Assembly (NCBI GenBank): GCA_032622095.1
Contig: CP136065.1
Span: forward strand, 248,061,474-248,125,473
Origin: Siphonodentalium dalli
Lineage: Eukaryota > Mollusca > Scaphopoda > Gadilida > Siphonodentaliidae
Length of the DNA: 64,000 bases
Direction of reading: 5' to 3'
Shown here in pieces: positions 13,301 to 24,572 of the stretch (positions are counted from its first letter, which is position 1; each line of letters begins with the position of its first letter). The notes beneath the pieces were generated by a model, which saw only the letters and a list, made by a program, of their open reading frames with translations, was not told the origin of the DNA and made no database searches. The translations under genes and the position numbers were made by a program.

Positions 13301-16300
13301 AGTAAAATTCCCAATATGGTGCGTGATAGATTCCCAAAACGGCGTGTGATATAAAGACATTGATCATCGGCATGGATGTTCGCGGTACGATGTTTCGCGG
13401 TACGGAATTTCAGAAGAATTGAGTGAGCGCTAAAGTACGCGGCACCTGATTGGTCGGAAATGTATATTACAGCCAATGCGAGTTCTTCTTTAATAATGTA
13501 ATAAGAATTGCAGAAGATGTCGCACAACAGCAAATATTATAGGAAAAAAATACAACCGGATAAGCGGCCGAATTCAACAACAAATATAATAACAACGTTC
13601 TTTAAAAAGAAGAAGGTCGACGATGCGGATTCAGCGCAGCCTCTTGACACTAATGACAGTGTTGTCAAAAGCAAAAATAGTGAAACCGCATCTCACACTC
13701 AGTCCTCTGAATCGTCCGATTCCGATGATCATGATATTGATATTGTTTCCGAGGAGGAGTCAGAGTTTGTTTACCTACCGGTACCAGGGATTAAACCAGA
13801 CGAGAGACTATTCTCGTCAGGAAAATACGAAGAAAAATACAAGTGGCTGTACTTTAGTGTCAGAAAAGAAGGATACATGTGTAAAAATTGTGAATTTTTT
13901 AGTGACAAATTTCAAGCCGCAGATAAAGGTGCATTCCATACAAAAGGAGTAAAGTTGGGAACCCATCCTACAAGAAAACTGACAAAACATGAACAGAGTA
14001 GAAGACACACTACGTCAATGTTGTCATCTCAGACCCTTACTCAAGTTGATACGAAAGATAAAAAAAGTGTTTTAAGCCAACTATGCGATAGCAGTATTAA
14101 AATTGAAGCTAAAAACCGATCAGGTATGACAATATTACTGAAAACAGTTTATTTCATGATCAAGAAAAGCTGGGCACATACTACAAATTTCGAAAACGTC
14201 ATTGAATTTTGTGCAAAAACTGGAAACACGGAACTTCAAGAATTTTTGAATAGGATGTCTGACGAAAAAAGTAAACTTTCATATACATCTCCGTTTTCTG
14301 TTAAACAATATATACAATGCATGTCAGACTACGTGGAGGAGGACATCCTATGTTCACTGAGGAGAAATAAATTTTTCACATTGTTATGCGACGAAAGTGC
14401 GGACGAATCTAATGTGACTCAACTGTGCATCATGAAACGATTTCTTAAGGATGGAGAAGTATGCGACCATTTTCTGGGAATTATCCCAATGCAAAAAACT
14501 GATGCAGCAACACTCATGGACTGTTTGCAAAAATTCTTAATGCAAAAGGGGATTAATATTGAGAACACTCGTTTTATAGCCCTCGATGGCACCAATACTA
14601 TGTCGGGAGAACGGACCGGACTACAGAAACGTTATAGACATTTCTCACCCTTTGCTCAGTATATAAATTGTCGAAATCATCGGTTGGCTCTTGCATTCTC
14701 CCATGTGTTGAAAAAGTATAAAAAGCTTCAAGAAGCTGACAATTTGCTTGTAGGCCTGGCAAAGTTTTTCGGTTCAAGTCCCCAGAGAACAGCTGCATTC
14801 AATACTGCTCAGGACGTATATTTGTTGAAGGAGCTCAAACTTGTTTGGCCATCTACAACTAGGTGGCTGAGCCATGGAAAGTCCTGTGAAAGAATCATAA
14901 CACGGTTCCAATGCATTCTTGACACATTGGATGGTATTTATAATGACAAAAAAAGACCCAGAAATTTTAGGACTGAGATGCCAGTTAATAGATCCTGAAA
15001 ATGTTGCTCTGATATGTATCTTAGCTGATATTCTATCTGAAACGAACAAGCTATCTACAATTCTTCAAGCTGACTGGGCAAACTTTACGCAGCTTCCGGC
15101 TTACGTGAAAGCAACCACAATATCACTGACTTCCCTGGCAAACGATCTAAGTCTCGGCACCAATTACAAAAACATTAACAAGCTTCTGCAAGATGTCAAT
15201 CAATCACATTCTATCTTCGAGATTAGGACACGGACACATCAGATCTTTGACCTTAAAACATTTGAGACAGATGTCGTGAAACCAATGATAAAAGAACTCA
15301 TTTCTGAAATAGAAATGATGACGTCGTCGTCCTCTCTACTGTCATCTTTTGGAATTTTTGATCCAAGAAACCTGCCTAGAAATGAGAAGGAGTTGCCTTT
15401 ATATGGTTCCACGGAAATTGTGACATTAGCTACATTTTATGGTAAACCATGCACAGACACATTCTTGGGCCATGTGACGGAAGTGTTACCAGAGTTTGAA
15501 ACGGAAGACATTATTTCTAAGTTTGAATCCTTCAAACCTCACATGTTCTCTTTGAGGGATATTCATGAGCGAAATATATCCGAGAAAATCAAGTCTGTTG
15601 AAAATAAAATACTATTCACTGTATTGTCTAAATCTAAAAAGAAGGAGGAAGAGCAAAATCTTGCGGATCTGAAAATCAACTTGCCATACAATATCAGGTT
15701 CTTGCTCAAAGCTTTTCACAAGGACGAATCTTTTAGATCTTTATTTCCGCAAATGTATTACATTGTTTATCTTGCAAATTTAATACCAACTGGAACTGTC
15801 AATGTTGAAAGAGCTTTCAGTTTGATGAGTTTGATTAAAACACCTTTGCGCAATAAAATGGGACAGTGCACATTGGACAGCTTGATGCGTGTATGCAGGG
15901 ACTCCTCAAACATTGACGACATTGATTGGGAAAAAATTATTGATGCCTATAATTCTATGGGACCTACCCGGAAGATAGCTCTCTGATAAGTGGGTCATTG
16001 ATATCATAATTATATGTATCATTGTATGATTGTATGTAGTAATATGTGTGGCATTATAGACAATGAATTAAATATTTCAATTATCTCATCAAGCTCATGT
16101 AAAAATATAATCCGTGCCTAGCCTGAGTTTCCTCTAGTCATCCATGTTATACTGTCTGGGTGAGGGCTATGGGACAAAGCCCACAGAAAAGGGGTATATT
16201 AATTATATGTGGAATTTGGAAATATACATTGAATTTAATTCTATAAATATTATACTTTTAAAAATGTAATAAATCTTTGGCAGAAACTTACAAGTATAGT

Positions 16301-17934
16301 GGGCTTTCTGAAGCCTTTCATCTACTGTATGCACAACATGTGACAAGCATTTTGCAGAATTTTTGCCATACATTGTCATTGCAAGAAGGCTTCTGAAGCT
16401 AGTACTAATGGAAAAATCAGCTTCCCAAATTTGGGCGGCGAAATATACCCACCCCTTTTCTGAAGGCTTCCTCTGTCTCTCAACCAGACGGTATAGCATG
16501 CAGGGCCAGCAGAAACTCAGGCTAATCAGATATTTCTGTTTATCTTCTCCCACCCACATTTTTGTCATTGGGTAGGACCATAGTTATAATGATTAATGTA
16601 CCGTAGATGGAAGTACCGGTACTAACTTTGAGAAGAATTGTATACCCAGTAGTGAGTACATGTTGGTATAAAAGATGAAAAATTCAAATACAAACAGTTA
16701 TCTTGTATCAATCAGACTTTAAAAACACAGTTCACTATAAGCAGTCTGCATATTTCAAGTGTTCATGTTCTTGTCCACTTGAAATTCAGACTGCTTAACT
16801 TAAGGCTTCTTATTATAGGTGTGTTGTTAAGTTATTAACAGTTGAGTTATAATTATATAATATCAATCAGACTTTAAAAACACAGTTCACTATAACTTAA
16901 GGCTTAACTTAAGCCTTAAGTTATAGTGAACTGTGTTTTTAAAGTCTGATTGGTATTATAATTTATATAATTATAACTCAACTATTAATAACTTAACAAC
17001 ACACCTATAATAAGGCTATATATACATGTATACAATATTTTTTAAATCGACTTGAGTTCAAGTTTTGTCAATCATGACATGAAATATTTGGAAGTTCAAT
17101 GATCTGAAAGTGAATCTGTGCTATACTGGAGCTCTCATACACCTTCTACATATAGGAGATCCACAGAATGGCCCAGATTCACTCCCTGGTCATTGAAATT
17201 TCACCAAAACAATTATAGTGATGCTGGTTTCTGATGGTTAAAATTATTTCATGAATTTGAAAAGTTTCTGTTAAAAATAACACTGTATGTTCCCTATACA
17301 AGTGTGCTGATTTTGTGCTCAGATAAGCCTCAGAATCACTCTCAGGGCCTCCCTATTTCCAAAAAAATTCCGGGGGTGGTCCCCCGTACCCCCCCCCCCC
17401 CAACGGGAAGGGGCCGACCCCCTCCCCCACTCGGGCCTACGGCCCTCAGGAGATGCCTGCGGCATCTCATGCTATGTCCCAAAATATTGGAAAAGGCACC
17501 TTCCCAATTGCTGTGGATTAATCCCTGATTTAATATAATGCTGTATACATGTCATTGAATTTCTGCAACACCATTAAACTGATTAAAGCTACCATGACAT
17601 TGATTAGTGTGACAATTACTTGCCCAAGCTATATACGAGTGACACTGGCAGAGGATTAGAAGGCACGAATACTTAAATACTATTCCCTGTGAAAAATCAA
17701 ATGAAAAAATAAAATAAAATGAAGTACCGCCCGCCCGCCCCTGTTTTTTTCCCTCATGTTACCCTAAACTCAGGTATTCTTCCTTTTGGCCTTATGCTTA
17801 CCATCGGGTTTCCTCTTGTAGATATACTGTTCCATTTGAAAGTCGACATTAGTCGAGCCAAGGTGGGTACTGCAGGACAGGAACTTGGTCACATCTTCCT
17901 CTTTGAGGGTCAAAGCATCTAAACCTCCAGACAT
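998..17934 (-). CDS. RPSA: 40S ribosomal protein SA / laminin receptor homologue, five coding exons
   Basis: Encodes the uS2-family protein of the small ribosomal subunit, needed for 40S assembly and also known in animals as the 37/67 kDa laminin receptor. Coding exons on the minus strand are 17934-17802, 9412-9207, 3911-3753, 2702-2574 and 1327-998. Every intron has GT...AG ends and the joins keep frame, giving 318 codons. Family hallmarks seen: the N-terminus [59 protein letters not shown], the laminin-binding peptide G region around [20 protein letters not shown], and an acidic C-terminal tail with repeated DW motifs ending NEDWGS. Nothing in the coding sequence looks damaged, so this should be the functional copy. 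The 5' UTR may hold a further exon, which I could not place. Confidence 0.95.
1328..2573 (-). other. RPSA intron 4
   Basis: 1.2 kb with GT-AG ends. Near the acceptor it holds a two-copy direct repeat of about 45 bases (1328-1410, around AGGCCATAGTAAAAA). No transposon ends were recognised. RPSA introns host H/ACA snoRNAs in vertebrates, but I could not support one here. Confidence 0.7.
2574..2702 (-). CDS. RPSA: RPSA coding exon 4
   Basis: Acceptor AG at 2704-2703 and donor GT at 2573-2572. It has exactly 43 codons, from [20 protein letters not shown] to YFYRDPEE. This covers the peptide-G region implicated in laminin binding in vertebrate homologues (established knowledge; function in this species is inferred). 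Confidence 0.95.
2703..3752 (-). other. RPSA intron 3
   Basis: 1.05 kb. It contains two diverged direct copies of a roughly 40-base segment (2810-2850 and 2998-3038, around GGTGAATTTAGT). It also holds a copy of the dispersed poly-T/GGTCGGTAGG repeat family (about 3040-3735). No gene seen. Confidence 0.65.
3753..3911 (-). CDS. RPSA: RPSA coding exon 3
   Basis: Acceptor AG at 3913-3912 and donor GT at 3752-3751. It has exactly 53 codons, from [20 protein letters not shown] to DVAIPCSNK, with no frame change at either side. Confidence 0.95.
4535..6182. repeat. Tandem repeat of about 155-160 bp, interrupted by an insertion
   Basis: Copies start at about 4540 and 4700, with a partial copy at 4862-4887. 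The array resumes at 5878 with two more copies. The unit contains GGCCATAACTC, CAAATTTTATCGG, AACTCGTCCGA and TTATCGCGCTAACGAG. Copies differ by point changes and small indels. The 990 bp between 4888 and 5877 does not match the unit and is flanked by a duplicated 9-mer, so it is an insertion. Confidence 0.8.
4888..5877. mobile_element. Non-autonomous inverted-repeat element inserted in the tandem repeat
   Basis: The ends are imperfect inverted repeats (CTAGCCTGGATATAA at the left; CAAGCCTGGTTATAA read inward from the right, give or take a base). GGCCATAAC occurs immediately before (4879-4887) and after (5878-5886), consistent with an 8-9 bp target duplication. Because the target is itself a tandem repeat, phase could mimic part of this. 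No ORF of note. Confidence 0.65.
7096..8738. mobile_element. Non-autonomous hAT-like element with 8-bp target duplication
   Basis: Terminal inverted repeats TAGGGATGGGACGAT at 7096 and ATCGTCCCATCCCTA ending at 8738. Inside them are sub-terminal arrays of ATCGCGATAC-type motifs in both orientations. The 8-mer ATGACGGC flanks the element exactly (7088-7095 and 8739-8746), the target-site length of hAT elements. The 1.64 kb interior encodes nothing recognisable. It lies in RPSA intron 2. Confidence 0.88.
9207..9412 (-). CDS. RPSA: RPSA coding exon 2
   Basis: Acceptor AG at 9414-9413 and donor GT at 9206-9205. It completes the split glycine codon from exon 1, then encodes 68 residues from [20 protein letters not shown] to GTFTNQIQ, the core of the uS2 fold. 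Confidence 0.95.
9782..10958. mobile_element. Second non-autonomous hAT-like element with 8-bp target duplication
   Basis: The ends are AAGGGGTGTAACGATAC at 9782 and its near-complement ending at 10958, with sub-terminal TATCGCGATAC/GATACGTATCG motifs. TTAACTGG flanks it exactly (9774-9781 and 10959-10966). The interior of 1.2 kb has no coding capacity. It resembles the element at 7096 in its ATCG-rich subtermini but has different tips. It sits in RPSA intron 1. Confidence 0.88.
13517..15986 (+). pseudogene. hAT superfamily transposase (KIAA1586/ZMYM1-like), single frameshift
   Basis: Cut-and-paste DNA transposase, nested antisense in RPSA intron 1. The first part (ATG 13517) opens with a basic, serine/aspartate-rich region. 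Next comes a TTF/BED-type zinc finger (CKNCEFF ... HEQSRRH) at about residues 115-170. The RNase H-like core follows, with [24 protein letters not shown] and the hAT CxxH signature [10 protein letters not shown]. Reading breaks at a run of seven A (14953-14959), where frame shifts by one. The second part continues the core and ends with the hAT dimerisation region ([20 protein letters not shown]). Apart from this one base the gene is open for about 820 codons, so it is either very young or carries a sequencing slip. I did not find convincing terminal inverted repeats. Family naming beyond hAT is tentative. Confidence 0.85.
16121..16540. repeat. Foldback MITE with about 85-bp arms
   Basis: The segment beginning CTAGCCTGAGTTTC near 16121 and continuing to AGAAAAGGGGTATATT (about 16200) is matched in inverted orientation by about 16445-16535, with scattered substitutions. 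The interior is AT-rich and noncoding. The tip sequence resembles that of the element at 4888. Confidence 0.7.
16706..17018. repeat. Long near-perfect palindrome with duplicated arm
   Basis: The arms 16802-16905 and 16912-17018 are nearly perfect inverted copies, including AACACAGTTCACTATAACTT and GGTGTGTTGTTAAGTTATTA. A further direct copy of the AGACTTTAAAAACACAGTTC segment lies at about 16712, next to a smaller palindrome (16739-16797, AGCAGTCTG...CAGACTGCT). It is a nested foldback element with strong cruciform potential. Confidence 0.8.
17340..17480. repeat. C-rich dispersed repeat
   Basis: GC-rich block with homopolymer C (about 17389-17401), then CGGGCCTACGGCCCTCAGGA and a GATGCC/GGCATC hairpin at 17452. 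A differently diverged but similar C/G-rich block is at 18750-18830. Noncoding. Confidence 0.5.
17802..17934 (-). CDS. RPSA: RPSA coding exon 1
   Basis: ATG at 17934-17932 opens the canonical N-terminus [19 protein letters not shown] and the exon runs 44 codons plus one base to RKPD. The donor GT is at 17801-17800. The start is fixed by family conservation. No clear TATA box or splice acceptor is visible just upstream. Confidence 0.93.
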
Positions 17935-20900
17935 CTTGCAATTGATCAAGAGTTACGGCGATCAATCTACAACACAAGCGACTTATTATTATTAAGCACA
18001 TATTAATCAAGCCAATACTCGGCCTCCAATTGGCCTGTATGATTTTTTTATCTGGCCACCCGTCGGCCAAGAAAAAAATATGGAAATGTGTACTGAACAC
18101 TGCGAAGAATGATCAAAATATATTCATATTTACCAAGCGTTCTTTGAAAAATTTACTCAGAAGTTGAGAACCAGTTTACAATTGATTTACTTCCCCCCAA
18201 CATGGCCGACTGGGAGCTGGCAGCTATGGGTTATTTGTGGACAGTGTTGAGTTGATACAATAATTTCTTCAGCTTAAATTTAGCCCACCACCCTGTAAGG
18301 CCTAAAAAAAAAAATACATTTGTTTCCGCCAACGAGCTGAAAAAAATTAGGGTAGGTAGGTAGGCTTAACTTTTTTTTTTTCAGCATCTTTAAAAATAAC
18401 TGTATAATACTTGTCAATAATCCAAACTATGCACTTCTTAGCCCCAATCAGGTTAACCCAAATGACAGAGGAACTAAAAACTCCAATTCAATCTTACATA
18501 TGCTTCAATATTTACATATATACTAGTCTATATACTAATATAGTCTTTGATAATCCTAATATTTCCCATATGGTCTGGCGACAACTGGAGTCAGTCCAGC
18601 ACCACTGCACTGTCACATATTGGAGTGACCGTCTTGTACCGATCTCTTAATGATGGCTTCACAACCCCACCTTCTCCTCCGCATTCAGTGAAGGATCTAG
18701 GTATGTTTTGGGGACACCTGTTTTTTGGCAATGATATTCCAAAGACATAACCTGAAAGCCTGAGCGGAGGAAGGTTTGGGAGGGGTGACCGGACCCCCTG
18801 CTGATGGTGGGGGTTCTCCCCCTGGAAATTTTTTGAAAATCCATTGCATTTAGGCACTTTGAGTCAGTATTTTGAATTTTACTGAGAGGTCAATTTGATC
18901 AAGTTTCTCAAGCATAACTTTGGAAATGTTTATATATGTATGGATTGGAAATGCTTATAACTTATTGTCAGATATCTTTTGGTTCAATGGATTATGCTTA
19001 TCCTGCTTGAAATGAGACTTAGGCCTAAAAAAAAATATTATTTGTTTCCTATTACGGTGCCAAAAAATTCCAGGTAGGTAGGTAGGGATTTTTTTTTTTT
19101 TGGTAATATTATTTTATTTTTCCCCCGAACAGTTAAGAAGTACCGGTACATTAATGCTTACTCTTTATACTTGTGTTAAGGCTGTCCATGTATATTGCAA
19201 GTAAACAGTTAATGTAGCACAATAATATGATAAGTATTGTCAATGTGAACAAACAAATGCCTCCCAGGCACTCAATTATGCAGCTCTCTTGTAATTATTC
19301 TCTCAGTTTAGATTGTGGTGGCACATCTTCCTCAGAGCACAATATTGATATATCAACAGGCCCAAGACATACACCATAATAGGGCTTTTCTATTACTTTA
19401 TAATAATATAACTTGTATGATATTAATTCAAACCTCACTTAAATATTTGGTCATACACCTCAGGACCTAAGACACATATCTCACATGCGCCTCAGACACA
19501 TTGCACAGGGTGTAAATGTTCCTCAACTGCACTGAAATATAAAGTCCCACACCACACTGAAAATGGTACCACAGGCCACACCTTGACTGAGGTACCACAC
19601 CTCAGCATTCAAATTGGCCCCCAACTTTGAAGTTCCTTATACACACTGGCATATGCATGCTTGTAAGTTTGATACATCATACACCCAAACAAACCAGTAG
19701 ATAATTTCATGTGCTTTTTTAGTGCCCATCACAGAAGGGTGTTTGATATGGTAGACATGCAGTCATCTTTATACTGTCTGTATACATACTAGTAACTATG
19801 CATGAACACTATGAATCCTTGATTGACTGGGGAGAGGAACTTTAAATTCTGATATAGAATGTCGTCTATATGAATATTGCTCTCTAACAGATAAGACTTC
19901 CCACAAGACATGGGAGTTGAACAAACAAGATTACCACAGGCAGGTTTTAAAGACTGCAGATTTATTGGTGAGATTGGGATTCATCTGCAACCACAAATGG
20001 ACATGTATTTTAATAGAAGTAAATTGTTTTTGAAACTTCCATCTAAAATTATTGCTGCTTAATGTAAACATAGTATATATAGTATATATTTAACGATATA
20101 GATGTGTTTACATGCCAATTACATGCATTTAAAAAAAAAAGAAAAAAAAAAAAAGGTCAGGTCGGCCCAATTTCGGCAGGTCGGTCGGGTAACCGGAAAC
20201 ACAGATGTTTTTTTTTTTGGCCTTACCATTATCACTCTAATTCATATAATAGGCTATTTTATAAAATTCAAGTGAGACATATACATAATATACTACATGT
20301 AGTACAGAAACAATGTCTATTTAGTTAGTATTTACTATTTATACATGTAGTACTAATCTCGATGTTAGTTTTTCATTTGGTATTATGATATCCCACCTGA
20401 TAACCAGGTTGATTCGATCAAATTGTTAATGTTCCTGTACTGTATTTGATTGAAATACTGAAGTCTGAAGGCTGAATCATAACAAACCTGAACTGAAACT
20501 ATTTGAAGTTTTTACAGATGAAAGCTAGATAAAAGCCAAACATACTTTACAGTATGATTCCAACTGTTAAACTTAAATCTTTTTGTAAACTAAAATTTCT
20601 TATGTCATCAATATATATAAATGTTTTGCATCTTGTTATGATATGAATTACGACCTAAATTGAAAAAAAAAAAAATTTAAATAAAACATTTTTTTTGTTT
20701 TTGCAATGGCAATAAAAAGTTTAGGGTCGGGGGGTTTAAAATAGGGTCGGTCGGGTTAGCGGAAACCAACGTCTTTTTTGTTTAGGCCTAACCACTAAAT
20801 AGGCACCACTCATGGCCTAATCCCTCATGGGCCAGTGGCCACACAAGTTGACAATCATCCCAGCTACACTGGACACAAGGTAACCCTTGCAGAATTGGTT

Positions 20901-21979
20901 ACTGCACTGAACCCACTACAGATACAGAGACCCCTAACCCACCCATCAAGTGTCAGCTTCCAGACAGCATTGCTGAGCAAGTAAATCTACCATTTGTTTA
21001 AAACCAACCAACCAACTAGTTGAGTATATTTTTCAAAGAACTCTTGGTAAATATAAATATATTTTTATTGTTCACTGATCATTGTTTATTGTTCTGTACA
21101 CATTCCCATATTTTTTTTTAGATATGGACTTTGTGTTTGTTGGATTTGGGTTCAAAAATATAATTTAAAATCTCTATAAAGTTCACATTTGTTTTGACGT
21201 CATTTATTAATGCAATCACGACAGAAAAATGTAGGAGTCGACGCTTGCGGACAATTTGCATCTATGGACAAACAAGCCGATTGAAATACACATTACGCAA
21301 CTTACGGGGGTATAATTATCAACAAATGTGCATTTTATGCACTTATATAGAAACAATGCACATAACTGTTAACACAATGACCAGTCACATGACAATATCC
21401 AACTTCCAAGACCAGTGTGAATTTATGTATACAGAAATGCAGTGTCGGTAGCCGAGGTTGCATACTGGTCTCTTGTGCTAGCGGATCAGGGATAGACTTT
21501 TCTAGATACAGATCATCGTCAACGAACCTGGGCAAACGCGAAACAAGTATCCTTAGTTCGCGCATGTTTACACACATTTTATGTTTATTACACCATTTGT
21601 GTGCAATGTTATACACTTTATTTCAAGATTATTCGGTAAAATACTATTAAATATTCATATTCGTCTCTTTCTAAGGATTATTGGTCAATAAGACTTTGCT
21701 CAGATAGTGAACATTCAAATATTTTACGGAGCGTACATGTTAGCTTTCAATGCCACTTGGAGCTAGACGGAAAAAGGAAGCACGTGGTCAAATATGTGGG
21801 GGTTTATGTTTTTAATAACACGGGTTGGCGGAATCGGAGGTGGATCAAAAACAAAACATGTGCCAAGTGATGTGTTCATCAGCCAACATCGGTTGATTTA
21901 AACAGATTGTTTTTTATTTTATTTTACCGCATATCATTTGTTGTTAAAGATACACAATCCGAATTAACGCTCCTAAATG
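17935..21979. other. Gene-free region upstream of RPSA with dispersed repeats
   Basis: Presumably includes the RPSA promoter, but no TATA box or pyrimidine-tract start site could be fixed. Copies of the poly-A/GGTAGGTAGG dispersed repeat occur at about 18295-18385, 19015-19100, 20120-20225 and 20660-20790. The remaining sequence has only short ORFs without recognisable domains. No tRNA or rRNA seen. Confidence 0.5.
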
Positions 21980-22858
21980 ACTATTTCTTTGGCTTCTTTG
22001 GCTTTTTGGCTTAATAATATTTTTGGCTTATGAATATTCTTATTTCACTTAAGCGCAATATTATTATTGGACTTAATCACAATAAGATATTCCTTATTAC
22101 ACTTAAGCGCAATTAGATAGTTCCTTATTGCGATATGCCACATTACATAAACTCCCTGCTATTCCAATGGTATTGTCCATATTTTGATGGGTGGAGTTTA
22201 TTGGTGAGGTGATCTGGTGACTGTCCACATGTAGGCCAAAACGGATTCTACTATTTGCAGAGGGGTGATCTCATATTAATTACGTTTAAGCGCAATAAGA
22301 ATGTAATTGCACTTAAGGAGTCCCTAACTGCAATAAGGATCAATCTAACTGAGCTTAATTGCGCTTCAAAGGTGCAATAAGCCGGGAATATCTGATTGTG
22401 CTAAAGCGCAACTTTTGATGATATTTTGTTGTTGTTGGAATCTGATGATAGTACGGGGACAATCGAAAAGGGATTGTGCACCTTTAAGGAATTGCAATTC
22501 ATATATGATCTGATATCCCGTGATGGGTCGAAGATTCGAATAAATTATATTATATTCTATTCTATATATACCGATATCTTTTGAACGAGTATTATTTTAA
22601 TAAAATTTGTAAACTTGCGTTAAAAATCCTGTTATGATAATTAAGTTCTTATTAAAAGAAAGTGATTACTCTTAACTGAAATTATTCCTTTTAAACGAAA
22701 AATCAGAGTTGAAATTATAATTGCACTTAAAAGAGAAATTTCTGCATCCCACATAATATGTTAAATGAATTCCTGCATCCCACATAATATTAAATGAATT
22801 GCGCTTATGCAGAATTGATCCTGAGCGCAATTAAATTACGTTTATATGTGTATAACTA
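21980..22858. repeat. Region rich in CTTAAGCGCAAT motifs
   Basis: TTAAGCGCAATA/T-type words recur in both orientations (about 22054, 22104, 22287, 22365, 22398, 22798, 22823), and the theme resumes after the next element at 24413. The spacing is irregular and no unit could be defined. An 18-base segment around TCCCACATAATATTAAATG is directly duplicated at about 22747 and 22778. Not coding. Confidence 0.5.
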
Positions 22859-22864
22859 ATTAAG

Positions 22865-24412
22865 GAGGGCCCCTCCCCCTCCCCCCTTGAGTCCGGAATC
22901 CAGTTTTAAAATGACGCTGGAATCCGGAATCCAGCTTCAAATTGACCCTGGAATCCGGAATCCAGTTTAAGAAACAAATACCGATTTCACGTCCAGTTTA
23001 CATGATATTATAGATTAGTTTTGTGATACCCATAATATATGAGCAGGTCCCACATATAAAGGCACCCCCGTCTTGAACCCCGGTAGTGGAAACTTCACCA
23101 ATGAGGCCCAGAGCAGTCTACCTTGCGACAGTTTACAAAATGTTAGGATAAGAGTAACAAAGGTATAGAATATGCGTCTAGACTTCCTTGGATTAACCGA
23201 TCTTTATCACATTCCCGTGTAAAAACTAATAAATTAAACGCTCTTTATATGGGGATGATATATTGACCCAGAATTTTTACCCCGATGTGATAACACATGT
23301 AAAACCCTCGGGTGGACTCCAAACTCGAACCCAACCTGCACCGGATCAGTACTCCCAGTAAAACCAGTTTGGACTTACCAATGCCCTCACATGTGGACGC
23401 ACATGGAAGGAAATCCCAACAAAAAAGGGGGACCCTATTCTATAGCGCAAATTAGCCGGCGGTCACCGAACACGTGGTCTCGGCCTGCACTCTGTGTTAG
23501 AAAACCCAAATACTAAATTAAGTTTAGAAAATTGATACGTATCTTAAGCCACCACACATAAACCAATACCGAATGATGGATGGACAGACGGTCGGACAGA
23601 TCAATAACATAATGCGCACGCTCCACTAGAAAATTGGGGATTAATCGATGATTACATATTGATTTTGATATATAAATATATGCATGTAGCACGGGAGTTG
23701 GAGCTCCCGATAATATGTATATATCCACTGGTAGTCAAACAATACACATCCATGTATTTGCATGCGTGTATATGGCCGATTTGGGTCCCAGATAATAATA
23801 TTAACAATCATGCTTAACACATCGCATGTAAACCGCCAAACAAACGCCATTTGAATTAATGTGTTTGATGATATAGCTAAGTGTCGGAGAGTAAACAGTT
23901 TTACATATAGCATGGTTGAAATCCACACACCATCCTGCCAAGGTTATATTGTTTTAACTAGCCATCGGAGGTACCGTTGTTTATATGTTGATGGTAGCCC
24001 AATATAACATACATATTTTTGAATTGTGGGTTAAGTTTATGCCCACAGCGCATTTTCACGGAAATATAATTGGAATTCCATCATCCAAATTGTTTTGCTA
24101 TGTCTTTGGGGCAAGTTTTGAGATATGTTGCCGCAAATAATGACCGGAAAGATAAAGAGCACCGTATACAAACGAATATATATGGACTAAGTCCTATAAG
24201 AGTGTGCATCAGATTGGATCCCATATAAAATTCATGATATTATGATCTATTATGACCAAATGAGGAACCAAATCGCAATATTTCACCCGAAATGGAATCC
24301 GTTTATATAAATACATGCATCCGGAATCCAGCTTAATTTGTGTCTTGAATCCGGCGTACGGGTCCAAAATGGGTCGAATCCGGCGTACGAAAAGGGGGGG
24401 GGAGGGGCCCTC
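22865..24412. mobile_element. 1.55 kb non-autonomous element with C-rich inverted ends
   Basis: Begins GAGGGCCCCTCCCCCTCCCC and ends with the complementary GGGGAGGGGCCCTC. Subterminally both ends repeat ATCCGGAATCCAG or related words. ATTAAG occurs exactly on both sides (22859-22864 and 24413-24418), a 6-bp target duplication. The interior has no convincing ORF. The family is unknown to me. Confidence 0.75.
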
Positions 24413-24572
24413 ATTAAGTGCAATTGATTTCGCTTGAATTCAATTATTTAATAAATGTGAAAACTGCTCCCATATAAGTTTACTCAGTTATAAAATCGAT
24501 TGCTGCGTGCCCGAAAGTAACTATATAATTGCGTATAATGATGCATAATGTGATTGTTTGCAACAACTGCAA

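Larger units (their letters stand above)
9413..17801 (-). other. RPSA intron 1, enlarged by insertions
   Basis: 8.4 kb intron containing the hAT-like element (9782-10958), the opposite-strand hAT transposase gene (13517-15986), a foldback element (16121-16540), a long palindrome (16706-17018) and several dispersed repeats (11655-11720, 12475-12815, 17340-17480, 17725-17795). The stretches 10970-11640, 11730-12470 and 12830-13500 show no recognisable gene. Confidence 0.7.

Noticed and set aside
13204..16200. Terminal inverted repeats of the hAT transposase element
   Set aside because: I compared the flanks by eye and found no convincing matching ends or 8-bp duplication, so no element borders are claimed.
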